From Euclidia mi (taxonomy: Eukaryota > Arthropoda > Insecta > Lepidoptera > Erebidae), in the NCBI GenBank assembly GCA_944739405.2, contig OX123182.2, forward strand, positions 93,488,051 to 93,552,050: DNA of 64,000 bases, read 5' to 3'. Positions 1-11,120 of this stretch are shown here, piece after piece. Both the position numbers and the translations under genes were made by a program. The stretch's first letter is position 1. Each line of letters opens with the position of its first letter. Under the pieces are notes generated by a model. The model was not told the origin of the DNA and did not search any database. It saw only the letters and a list, made by a program, of their open reading frames with translations.

Positions 1-769
1 AGACGACAACAATCAAATAATGACGATGTAAATAAAGCTCTCTCTAAAGTAGTTCAATGGTTTACAGCTAACAATTTACTGTTAAATGAAAAAAAAACAA
101 AATGTATACGATTTTCAAGACCGAATGTAAAACAAGTTAAACCTAACATATGTTTGAATGGAGAAGAGTTGGATCTTATAGATAACACCGTATTCTTAGG
201 CATAACCTTAGATTCTAAGCTACAGTGGGGCCCACATATAGGTCAGTTGTCGAATAGACTTAGCTCTGCAGCATACGCGGTTTACAAAATTCGTCAGTTA
301 ACTGATATAGATACGGCCAGATTAGTATATTTTAGTTATTTCCACAGCATAATGTCATATGGCATTTTATTATGGGGCAACGCAGCTGACATTCAAACTG
401 TGTTTGTACTGCAGAAGCGGGCTATTCGTGCAATCTACAGTCTTGGTTCAAGGCATTCACTGAGGGAAAAATTTAAAGAAATTAAGATAATGACTGTCGC
501 ATCTCAATACATTTATGAGAACTTGTTATATGTCAGGAAAAATATAAATATGTTTTCTAAATTCAGCGACATTCATAATTTAAATACACGAAATAAAAAC
601 AATAAGTAACTCATACAAGTGTCAAAGCATACGTTTTTACAACAAAATTCCAGGCAATATTCAGGAACTAAGTATTAATAAATTCAAAGTATTTATTAAA
701 CAGAGCTTGTGTTCAAAAGCTTATTACACAGTTAAAGATTATTTAGCAGACAAAAATGCCTGGAATTGA
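1..769 (+). pseudogene. C-terminal part of a LINE reverse transcriptase, truncated by the window edge
   Basis: The reading frame is open from base 1 to the stop at 607-609 and resumes in another frame from about 600 to a stop at 767-769, so there is one frameshift. The protein is the region after the RT catalytic core: a NEKKTKC stretch, then FLGITLDSKLQW, then LVYFSYFHSIMSYGILLWG. These are typical of CR1/jockey-group LINEs. It is clearly related to the LINE at 9960-14567, which has the same FHS-MSYGILLWG block, but its 3' untranslated region is different. The palm motifs would lie left of the window. It is non-functional as seen because of the frameshift. Clade assignment is by pattern only. 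Confidence 0.85.
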
Positions 770-1065
770 GTTTAAAAATTATGAATTTTGAAATTAGTGA
801 CATGATATTTTTATTTACATTTGTAATACTTATATTTTTACATTTTGACATTTTTAATTTGACATTTGTAATTTTATTTATTTTGTTTTGACATTGTTAT
901 TTTACTTATTTTCTTTTGACATTTAAAATTACTTAAGTAATATATTATTATTCATAAATTGACATTCAATAATATTTTCTGACATTTAATAATATTTTCT
1001 GACATTTAATAATATTTTCTGACATTTAATAATATTTTCTGACATTTTAAATATATGACATTTTA
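770..1065 (+). repeat. AT-rich LINE 3' UTR ending in GACATTT-type tandem repeats
   Basis: Directly after the RT stop the sequence becomes very AT-rich and repeatedly uses GACATTT. From 961 to 1040 a 20-bp unit that starts GACATTTAATAAT is repeated four times almost exactly. Repeated short units at the 3' end are a known property of CR1-group LINEs, whose tails are microsatellites rather than poly(A). I read this as the tail of the preceding LINE. Confidence 0.65.
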
Positions 1066-2120
1066 TTGTTTAATTTTTTATTATTTTACTTATTGTTTGC
1101 AACATGTATTTTACTGTGTAATAGCATGTAAAGTTGTGAGTACGATGTGGGCATTATTAAACATATAAACAAATAGTTGTGGCAACCTGTCTGATGGCTT
1201 AGGCTGACATGCTTATGCATACACCTTCTGATGGCGTGGAGGCATAGTGATACAGATCGTGCTGGCTCCCTCAATTAAGGTTGAGCCATACGATTGCTGT
1301 TGAATGCAGGCCATCAGTGGGCCGAGTCACTCAAAAGCGTCAGATAATTTCCTGCATTGTACTTGCATACTAAACCCTTTTTTTGTCTGGACTTTAAAAG
1401 ATGAAGAAAAGACTAAAGAAATTGAAGTGACAAAAAAAACAATGACTCTGAGTTTGTTTCGGCCTTTCTTCTCAAGAAGTCATTTAGCTAGGAAAAGCCG
1501 GCATCATCTAGAATAGGGTTTTGACATGTATAAGTGTTGTAAACAACCAAAATGCAGAAATAAATATGTCTTTATGTCTGTATGTCTAACGCAGTTGGAA
1601 TATAGTCCGTACATTATGCATTAATAAAAATGCCAGATAAAAATAACGTTTCTTTCTTTCGGTTTGACTATGTGCATGAAATATTGGGTATTCCCAGCAC
1701 CCATCACTTCATATACATGGTCAAACTAAGCTATCCGGATCATTGGTTACTTCGAGATTCAGGTTCACCCCATTTCCGTTTTACTATTGTATATCCCTGC
1801 CTAACAACGCCAAAACACCTTCGGAAAGACAGAAGGATATAAGACACTTGAACATTAATCACGTTTTGACGTGTAATTAGCGACGTGTCGTCCGCATGTA
1901 CTAATTACCTCATATCAATTGTGTCGCCTCTGTCCGGCGATTTGTCTTGGCGACGTTTCAATAAGACTGGAGCATGACTGGCGCTAAAGACTTAAGAAAA
2001 ATGGATGGTGAAAGAAAAACTTTTTCGTGTTTGTGTCGTAAATGGTAGAGAAAATATGGTGTTTTGATCATGTGTTTTGATGTTTGTACTATAAGTCTGC
2101 ATGGAATGGCTTTTGAAGAT
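1066..2120. other. Non-coding stretch, no recognised feature
   Basis: Only short chance reading frames occur here, the longest about 70 codons with no recognisable motif. I see no convincing repeat structure, RNA gene or splice-linked exons. Confidence 0.5.
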
Positions 2121-2886
2121 TTGTTTTACACTGCAGAATGATGTCCAATTACTTATACCTGGACCTAAGATTGGTTGCTGACCCTAAATGCTGACAAATT
2201 TACAGTGCTGCATATTGGTAAAAACAATCCCTGCAAGAATTACTACCTTGACAATAAAGAACTGACACCGGTCGAGTCTCAAAAAGAACTAGGCGTCACT
2301 ATTTCAAATGATCTCAAATGGGAAACCCACATATCCAATGTTGTTAAGAAAACGAATGCTATCCTGTACATCATTCGCAAAGCATTTATGTGTCTTATAC
2401 CTGGCACATTTCTAAAATTGTACAAAACGTATGTGAGACCGCTCCTTGAGTACGCATATATTATTTGGGATCCCTATTTGAAAAAGACATTATACTCTTG
2501 GAAAACGTGCAAAGACGGGCTACTAAAATGGTACGCACTATAAGAAATATGACCTATGATGAACGGTTAAAAGTTCTTGGCCTTACCACATTGGAACAGC
2601 GTCGACAGAGGGGTAGTCTCATTGAGACTTACAAAATACTCAAAAAACACTACGACTACAGGAACTCTATGCAATTAACGAGAATAAGCACTTGAGATAC
2701 CTTGAAACTCTGGCAGAATGTTTCAAAGAAAAATCCCAAGAAGCATTTTCTAGCCAACCGGGTTGTTACAGCTGGAACAGACTTCCAGAACATGTGATTA
2801 TGGCACCCTCACTGAACAGCTTCAAGAACAATTTGGTCAAAATGGAAATCTCCAAACTATTTAAAATACACGCATCAGCATATTAG
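2121..2886 (+). pseudogene. LINE reverse-transcriptase C-terminal fragment (second family)
   Basis: Three overlapping or adjacent frames (2175-2543, 2465-2695, 2692-2886) together encode the post-palm part of a CR1/jockey-group RT. Visible blocks are NADKFTVLHIG, the KELGVTIS-DLKW block, LYKTYVRPLLEYAYIIWDP, then ENVQRRATK and a C-terminal NRLPEHVI-x4-LNSFKNNL block. Frame changes near 2500 and a stop near 2695 show it is dead. No catalytic aspartates are present, so it is 5'-truncated. The family differs from the neighbours at 1-769 and 2912-4123. Confidence 0.85.
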
Positions 2887-2911
2887 CTGCTAGTGTGTCT
2901 TCCACATATAT

Positions 2912-4123
2912 ATTTTTTTTTATGGAGTAGGGGGCAAACGAGCAGACGGATCGCCTGATGTTAAGCGATTACCGCCGCCCATGGACACCCGCAACACCAG
3001 AGGAGTCACAAGTGCGTTACCAGCCTTTTCAAAAGGAATACGCTCTTTTTTTGAAGGTTTGAAGGTCGTATTGGTTCGGAAAAACCACAGGTGACAGATC
3101 ATTCCACAGTTTAGAGGTGCGAGGCAGAAAATTTCTAGAGAAACGCACCGTTGTGGATTGCCAACCATCTAAATGATGGGGATGGAAATGCTGTTGCGTA
3201 GAACGATGGCGGAAAGAGGCGGCAGGGATTAATCCGAACAATTCCTCGGAGCACTCCCCTTAGTAGAAGCGATAAAAGATGCATAGCGAGGCTACATCTC
3301 TACGCAGCGTCAAGGGGTCTAACCAATTGCAAATATCTTGGCAGTCGACAATTCGAGTGGCTCTCCGTTGGATGCGGTCTAGAGGGAGAAGCTGGTACTG
3401 GGGTGCCCCTGCCCAAAGATGAGAACATTATTCCATATGCGGCCGGACCTGCACCTTATAAAGGAGCAAGCGGTGGGCCGGAGTGAAATATCGTATGTCT
3501 CGATGTATTTAGCACGCCAAGCTTCTTCGAGGCTAACTTAGCCTTACCCTCTAAGTGACCGCGGAACTGGACTTCGCTCGATATGTCGACACCAAGTATT
3601 CCAATACTGGAGGAGGCAGTCAAGGGGGTGCTCTCAAAACGAGGACATACAACCATCGGCAGTTTTTTTGCGGTGAAAACGCAGACTTGTGTCTTTGTGG
3701 GGTTAAATTGGACCAAATTAAGTCTTCCCCAATCTGAGACCATCTCCAAGGAGGTCTCAATTTCAGACACAAGTTAATGTCGGCTCTCGATGAATTTTTC
3801 CCGAGAAATGTTGGCGTGGCCGGTATATAAAGCATCACCTGTGCTGCATCTGCATAACAATGAATGCCGCTATCTAGCAACATATCATTGGTATGCAGGA
3901 GGAACAGAGTAGGTGATAGCACGCAGCCTTGAGGAACACCAGCATTTACAGACAAGGCGTCAGAGAATTCACCGTCAACTACGACCTTTATGCTTCTGTC
4001 TGTAAGAAAGCTGGTGACCCATTCGCATAATTTCTCGGGCAGCCCATAGGAAGGGAGCTTCGAAAGAAGCGCTTTGTGCCAGACCCGATCGAAGGCCTTC
4101 GCTATGTCCAAACTGACCGCCAA
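2912..4123 (-). pseudogene. Jockey-like LINE fragment, RT palm to 3' end, decayed
   Basis: Read on the minus strand from 4123, the RT starts at motif A (SLDIAKAFDRVWH), continues through GVPQGCVLSPTLF and reaches motif C as YADA where YADD is expected, so the second catalytic aspartate is lost. Further frames cover the thumb (NPTKTQVC, then GILGVDIS) and a C-terminal FSRNFLPRTSKLWNDL block near 3100. The 3' end carries the GC-richer stretch with the complement of CCATGGGCGGCGGTAATCG and ends in a poly-T run at 2912-2921 (poly-A on its own strand). That 3' sequence is, from memory, very common in Lepidoptera. Multiple frameshifts and stops: not functional. Confidence 0.85.
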
Positions 4124-4950
4124 ATAATATTGGAAAATATACTAAGCTTGACTTCACCGCGGCTTTACTCATTATAATATTGGTATGGATTGTAGTTCAT
4201 AAAGCCGTTTATACACACCAGTCTTAGTCAAAAACTAATAGTACGTGATAGTATATACGAGTAGGTTTTGATAAAAGTATCACTCTCGCTTATTAGCATA
4301 ACTTTAAATTGTACGAAGTAAGACGAATGTAATTTGGTACTACATTAAACTAGAACATACTTTGAGACCACTTCATAAACTACAATTCCTTATTATAATT
4401 TATTCTAATGCAAAACTTGCTCGCTACGTAAATTAATTTACGTTGCACTTTTGAAAGCATAGCTGAAGTTTTGGTTCTTTCAGGTGACTGCGACACTATT
4501 AGTAGACTGAGTTTGTGGCTCTGATTCATACTCATTTACGCACGATTAAAGATAGTTAATGTAATGCATACAACAGCGTAATATTGTAATATTTGAACAC
4601 TTGCATAGAATGTAGAGAATTTTAATTAAGTGACTTTGATTGTTATTTATATTTTTTGTTTGTAATAGATTGGACTCATCGTCGTTGAGGGGCGAATCAA
4701 AGTAGGTGCGTAGTTGCGTACGTATATTAAAATAACCGTTGTATGCTTCATATTAATTAAAATTGCTCCTTTGAATTCTGAATAAGTGTTGGGTAAAACT
4801 GTGAGTAAAATCTAATGAATAAATATCTACTTTTTGATTAAAGTGTATCAAGAAAATTTTGAATTTATTTAGTGTTAAGTATGTCTCAGTAACATTAGCA
4901 CTCTTTTTAGTAGACAAAGTATGTATGTAGTAATAATTTATTATGTAATA

Positions 4951-5248
4951 GAGATTGCCTACAGCTACGCTCACACATTTAATATGATATAAATATATAC
5001 ACACATATTGTTATAGGTACTTCTTCTTATATTAATTTTGCGGACAGCGAGATTGGTTGTGCATTTACAAATGTTAATATTTTAGTTCCAAGTAAGTAGG
5101 TAGTTACATTGAGCATCGTGTACAATTGTTTGTTGTCCTGAATAAATAAAATAAAAATGATTTAACGCACTCGAAATTGCCAAAGGATCGGCAAGAAAAG
5201 GTTAAATAAATTAAAAAATATGCGAGCGTAGCTGCGGGCATCCTTTAG
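4951..5248. repeat. Candidate MITE-like repeat with imperfect inverted ends
   Basis: The left end around 4951-4980 contains TGCCTACAGCTACGCTCACA and the right end 5216-5248 contains its approximate inverted match (TGCGAGCGTAGCTGCGGGCA). The two ends pair over about 28 bases with five or six mismatches. The enclosed sequence of about 290 bp is AT-rich and has no coding potential. I recall GAGCGTAGCTGCGGGC-like strings as frequent in Lepidoptera. Boundaries and class are uncertain. Confidence 0.45.
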
Positions 5249-5623
5249 TATGACATAATTACCTCTTATTTTTAGGCAAAAATGTTCCGCAAAGTAAATA
5301 AAAGTCTCAAGCGAACTCTTGCATAAGCCAAATCAGCGGCAAAGCGGAGATATAGCTTTCTTCCACATTTGAAAAATCTTTTAACATTTCTTTGCCAAAC
5401 GAACATGATAAAGTATGTATCAAATATGCACATAACAGTTGTTGCTTATGAACAAAGGAACAAGGTTTGCTTGCAGATTAATAATGAACGAGTACAAGTA
5501 AGGAATGTTTAATTTAGTTCAGATTCAACTGAATAGCGGTTTTGGACAAGGTCTACGTTCCTTGAATATACACTTTCACTGCATTTTGTTGGTTTGTAAG
5601 TGTTTTAGAATAGATTATTGCAG

Positions 5624-6006
5624 TATACAGGATGTCACAAGACCCTTAACGAAAACAGAAAGCCCATGTTGTACCAATCACAACGAACATTTTTTACTTC
5701 GGCACCATACCTGGGAAATTACTGGTTCAGGAGATATTGAGGCTCAAAGTTAGTATGGAATTATTCTAATTAGGTACAAAATCGATGCATTTACCCCGCC
5801 AATATGTTCTTTAGATGCCCTATGACCCCATGAGTAAGTAGGTATTTCGAGCATTGCACGCGCGCTCTTTTAATTTCGGTTTAAAAAAGTGTGAAAACTG
5901 AAAAAAACATGGTTTCCCAGGTATTATTTTTGGTTAGTATGACTTGGCAGAATGTCCACAACGAGTAGACTTCGGCTTGGTGATGGGTCTTGTGACACCC
6001 TGTATA
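5624..6006. mobile_element. MITE with 22-bp terminal inverted repeats, probable TA target site
   Basis: The left terminus TATACAGGATGTCACAAGAC (5624-5643, continuing CC to 5645) is mirrored at 5985-6006 with one mismatch in 22 bases. The outermost TA on each side can be read as a duplicated TA dinucleotide, which is the target of Tc1/mariner-group elements. The 383-bp interior encodes only a chance frame and no transposase, so this would be a non-autonomous copy. Superfamily assignment follows only from the TA and the TACAGG-type end. Confidence 0.7.
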
Positions 6007-7093
6007 TTGTTTAAAGCAGAAATATTTATTATCTATTTAAAATAGTTTCTAGCATAGCTGACGATAGCCGTCTAAATCTTACTTTGATAAATTACCAGTA
6101 TTTATACAGAATGTTCATATGCATTTGCAAAATATTTTCAGGGGTGAAAATACTACTTTATCTAAATAAAATACATGAAAAAGTAACTCAAAAAAACTTT
6201 TTTTTTGGAATCATGCATACGTAAAATTCGGCTCGGTATATTGACCCCCTCTGTCGCTCAGCTGATCGCCGCGAGCTCGCATTGCAGTTACCGAACACAT
6301 ACAAGAACACGTACCTACCGTGCAGTACCGCGCAGAGATTACTGGCAACACTGGAAACGTCAGACGTAAAATTACGTAGCTCCGTAATTTTTAAAAGTTT
6401 TATTTAATTTTAAATGAAAATTTAATGCTTATATCTCATTATTGTTGTTAAATAGAAAGTAAATAGTAAAGTAAAGTGTGAAAGACATTCAGTTTGGTGT
6501 TTGAAACCTCGATACAAAGTTTTTGGCGGACAGATCTACTACCAGCTGTCAACGGACGGATTTGAAATCATCTTTAAACCCGGGGAGTATTTTACTTATT
6601 AACTTACACTCCTCATCACACATTTACTCGGCTCACACAAACGTGAGCTTCGTCCATCACACACTGGCGCAGTTTCTGTCTCCTTTTGCTTGACAAAAAC
6701 GTGGAAGCAAAATCGAAAACTGAACAAACGCCCCATACAAACACCTACTACACTTACACTTCACATTTATTTAAGTGTTTATATCTTGAACAAGGCCCAT
6801 ATATATAATATCTTCAGAATTTAATATAAAAATTGGTATAAATTAGTAAATTAATTGTCAAGATTATATTTTTCTTTTTTCTACCTACATATTTTGCCTA
6901 ATTAATAAAAAATTGAATAGCACCTTTAATTTCTTTCCTTTAAATAATATTTTCCCTTTCTGTTGTTTATCTACTGTCCTTCTAGCTATAATATAATTAT
7001 TTTTTTATATATTTATTTACTTATTATCTATAAACTTCTACTCATTACTGTTTTATCTCTTCTCTAACATCTTGATTATTTTTCTGTCCATAG
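6007..7093. other. Non-coding stretch upstream of the next LINE
   Basis: No gene is visible. Part of it, especially the GC-richer stretch near 6480-6750, may be the 5' UTR of the LINE whose reading frame begins at 7115, but I have no second copy to fix the boundary. A GC-rich patch at 6230-6360 stands out from the AT-rich surroundings and may be another repeat fragment. Confidence 0.4.
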
Positions 7094-7114
7094 GTGTTTG
7101 GCATATCCTTGGCT

Positions 7115-9844
7115 ATGAGCCATTACACAATGAGCACTATGATGACCAGGAAGGCCACAGCGAAGGATCTAGAAAACAAGCTGAGAGTAACCTTGGTGGA
7201 ATTAAAGAAGTGCCAGGAGGAGAATAATCATCTACTGAGGGAGCGTGCAGACTGTGAAGAGGACATCAGGATTGTCAACGATAGGGTTTCCAACCTGAAG
7301 GCTCAACTCGCAGAACTCCATATCGAGTATATGGACACACTGGCCCAGCGAGATAGGTTACAGGAAGAAATGCATTTATTGACCGCTAGCAATGATGACC
7401 ATTCATGGTCTATGAGTCGCATTAGGGAACTAGAATGCTGTTTAGAACAATCATTCACTAAGATTAAATCACTAGAACAAACTGTAGAGATATTAAACAG
7501 TAATAAAACTCAGAACCTTTATAGTGTGAAAGACATTTTTGGGGATGAATTAAATTCTTTATGTGCGGAGAATCAATGGGTTTGCGCGGATTTAGAAATA
7601 TTAGGCTGTACATCTAATAATTATACGTTTATCAGTGACGCGCACGGATGCATGCGATGGCTCGATCACTGCGTGGTGAGTCAATCTGCCCGACAAACAA
7701 TAACACGTATCTCGGTGACATATGATTCATTTTGGTCAGATCACTTACCGCTAGTTATTGAGTGTGAATTAAATAGTATTATACCCAAAACTAGTTCGGA
7801 CTCGAGTTGTTTTCTTAAGAATAAGGTGATATGGGGATTGAGAACAGATGATCAGATAAATGAATATAGTAAACTTTGTAATACAAAACTTAAATTATTA
7901 GATTTTCCGAATGAGTTTAGACTATGTTGTAATTATGTTTGCGAATCTCCTGAGCACAAATGTAGGATAGATAAATTATACAATGATATAATTAAGATAT
8001 TATGTGAATCAGCTATAGAAAGTAATAAAAATAATACAGATTCATGTAGACGGAAACGTCGTAAAACGGGATGGAACACACATGTTCGTCAGGCGCACAT
8101 TGAGGCTAGACGTAAATTCTTGTATTGGGTGACTAGTGGTAGACCGCGACAGGGTGTAATATATAATGAAATGTGTGAAAGCAGGAGAGTTTTTAAACGT
8201 AATTTGAAATGGTGTCAAGATAATAAAGAGCAAATTACCATGGATGTTATTGCCGAGCATCAGGCCTCTAAAAACTTTAGCAATTTTTGGAAGGCGACAA
8301 ATAAATTGTCTCCTAAGCCTGGCCTTCCTGTGAGTGTGGAAGGTGTGAGTGATAGTATGGGTATAGCGGAATTATTTAGGAACCATTTCATTGTAAAGTC
8401 ATCGCTGGGCCCGTCCAGGTCGCACACCGATGCTGGGTCCGTTGGCGCTGACGATTTATTTATTGTGACAGCGAAACAAATTCGTTGTATTGTGAGTAAA
8501 ATGTCAAGGGGTAAGTCGCCTGGGCACGACGGACTCAGCATCGAGCACTTGAAGTTTGCAGGCGTACATCTGCCTCGCGTACTGTCGATGCTTTTTAATG
8601 TTTGTTTTAGTCACTCGTATCTTCCCCTCGATCTTATGCGAACAGTTGTCATCCCTATTGTGAAAAATAAAACTGGCGACCTCTCACAAAAGAATAACTA
8701 CAGGCCTATTTCTCTAGCCACAATGGTGGCTAAAGTATTGGACAGTGTGCTTGACTCTGAACTTGGAAAACACCTAAATTTTCACGATGCGCAGTTTGGT
8801 TTTCGACCTGGACTTTCTACCGAAACAGCCATATTAAGCCTTAAGCACACTGTGCAATATTACACAAAGAGAAGTACACCTGTGTATGCATGCTTTTTAG
8901 ACCTGTCAAAGGCTTTTGACATGGTGTCTTACGATTCACTATGGCAAAAGCTCAAGAAGACGGGCGTGCATGCGCAGGTGCAAAGACTTTTTCATTTCTG
9001 GTATGCTAACCAAATTAATAGTATTAAGTGGGCTAATAGTCTCTCTACTGCATATAGAATGGAATGTGGGGTGAGGCAGGGTGGACTTAGTTCGCCAAAG
9101 TTATTCAATCTGTACATTAATGAGCTAATTGTTGAACTCAGCAGCACACAAATCGGGTGTTCTATTGATAATGTCTGTATGAATAATCTCAGCTACGCGG
9201 ACGACATGGTGTTGCTGAGTCCATCTATTGGCGCATTGAGGAGGCTGTTAGCAATCTGCGAAAATTATAGCAATAGTCATGGATTAAAATATAACTGCCT
9301 AAAAAGCGAGTACCTGATTTTCAAGGCTCTCGGTAAATGACCATTAAGTGTACCACAAATTAAACTAAATGGAGTTGAATTGAAAAGGGTTCAACAATTT
9401 AAATATCTTGGACACTATGTTACAGAGAGTCTTGATGATCAGATGGATATAGAGAGGGAGCGCAGGGCTATGGCTGTAAGTACTAATATGCTGGCCCGTA
9501 GATTTGCTCGCTGTAGTAATGAAGCTAAAGTAACTCTGTTTAAGGCGTATTGTCAAACATTCTACACGAGTAGTCTATGGGTCGCCTTTACTCAAAGGTC
9601 GCTAAATACTCTGAGAGTGCAGTATAACAATGGATACAGGATGTTATTAGGATTACCTCGCTTCTGTAGTGCTTCTGGCATGTTTACGGAAGCGAGAGTG
9701 GATGGTTTCCACGCTATTATGCGTAAACGCATTGCAACTCTTCTAAAAAGAGTACGGGGTAGTACAAATGGCATCCTGAATGTCATTGCCGATAAGTATG
9801 ACTCCGATATATCGAGGAGATGGTTGCGAGTCCTTCTAAATTAG
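7115..9844 (+). pseudogene. LINE with fused coiled-coil ORF1 remnant, endonuclease end and reverse transcriptase
   Basis: One frame runs from the ATG at 7115 to 9844, interrupted only by TGA at 9338-9340. Residues 1 to about 130 form a charged coiled coil (ORF1-like). The frame then enters the C-terminal part of an apurinic-type endonuclease (TFISDAHG, WLDH, then SDHLPL). The RT follows: YRPISL, FGFRPGLSTETA, motif A LDLSKAFD, GVRQGGLSSP and an intact motif C YADDM. After the TGA the thumb/C-terminal region continues in the same frame (FKYLGHYV). The first part of the endonuclease and the end of ORF1 are missing, so an internal deletion joined the two ORFs in frame. This LINE belongs to the CR1/L2/Rex-like group by motif. 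An autonomous copy would need the lost endonuclease. Confidence 0.85.
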
Positions 9845-9912
9845 TAAATTTATTGTGTTCACTAACATAGGTTAAGTTTTATGTATGTAATTGTAACTAT
9901 ATGGACCTTGTC

Positions 9913-9942
9913 TGAAATAAAAAAATATTATTATTATTATTT
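9913..9942 (+). repeat. LINE 3' tail, (TTA)n microsatellite
   Basis: About 70 bases after the LINE stop the sequence reads TGAAATAAAAAAATATTA and continues as repeated TTA units. An AATAAA signal directly followed by a short tandem repeat is the expected 3' end of this LINE. Confidence 0.65.
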
Positions 9943-9998
9943 ACTCAGAGGTTGTAGGTAATAGATTAGGCTTAGATTCAAAACAATTAAAAATAAAC

Positions 9999-10968
9999 AT
10001 GAATTGTCTGAAATGGCATAGAAAGTATAATAAATTAAATAAACATATTAGGAAACTCATTCTTAGTCTAAATCAATATAGGAAAACTAAGATAACATCT
10101 CAGCAATATAAATGTTTAGTTTCTGAGCGTTCAGATTTGTTAATGGAGTTAGACCAATACAATGCAGAGTTGATTAATGGTTGATTAAACGTTATATGAC
10201 AAACATACTAGGGATCTTAAAAGTCAAATTAGTTCCTTACAATCTCAAATAAGTAGAATGAACACGCAGTATGAAAATGAGGTTCAGGAGTATATTAGGA
10301 AATATGATGAGATTGCACAAGTGGGGAGACAAAATTTAGAATATGTAAAGGCCTTAACAAATACTAATAGTTGTTTGAATATCATAAAACCAACATTACC
10401 AACTTGTGAGTCCCAGATTATTTGCGATAGTGATAAAAGTACTTGTTTAGAGAATAATAGAACAGGTAAGTCTTCTTAAGGTAAGAATTCTGGCACAAAT
10501 AAAGTTTATATATTCTCAGATAGGCTTGGTGTAGGTTTAGGTAGTTTAATAAATTGTGAGCTAACACAACACAATACTATCAATTATTGTTATCCAGGGT
10601 CTTCGTTTACATATCTAATTAATACATTAAATACAACAATATTTGATAGGCAGTCTACAATAATTATCACATATGGTGATAGCCCAACGGTGACTAAAAA
10701 GGATATATTTAATTTGACAGAAGTTATGTTATCGCTTCATAGCAAATTTGAATGCAAATTTATAACTCTTGCTTTGCCTTATTCTTATAGCTTAAATGAA
10801 ACAATGAATAGTTATATTCATGAACTCAACTTGTGCTTATATAATTTGACATGGCAATATAAAAACTTTATTTTATTATTTGACATTAATAAATTTATTA
10901 GTAATTTTACATTGACCAAAGATACTATGTATCTGCCACTATTTTATAGAAGACAAGTTGCTAAATGA
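9999..10968 (+). pseudogene. LINE ORF1: coiled coil plus esterase-like domain, broken
   Basis: The first part (9999-10184 and 10258-10479, separate frames) is rich in Lys, Gln and Leu and looks like a coiled coil. After a stop at 10477-10479 the same region continues as KVYIFSDRLGVGLGSLI and later as TIIITYGDSPTVTKKDI, followed by LHSKFECKFITLALPYS. In CR1-group LINEs, ORF1 commonly carries an SGNH/GDSL-type esterase domain, and the blocks here (FSD near the start, a GDS in the middle) resemble that fold. Assignment to that fold is inference. The frames are disrupted by at least two stops or shifts. Confidence 0.6.
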
Positions 10969-11120
10969 TTAGCATTTAATTTACAAAATGACACAGGTAC
11001 ATGTAGGGTATCCAAGAATTTAGCTTCTGTAAATAGTTCCTATCTTAATAATTCTTCTATTGAATATACTGACACAAGTTCTTTAAACTTAAGACTAGGA
11101 CAAAGGGTAGACAAATTCAA

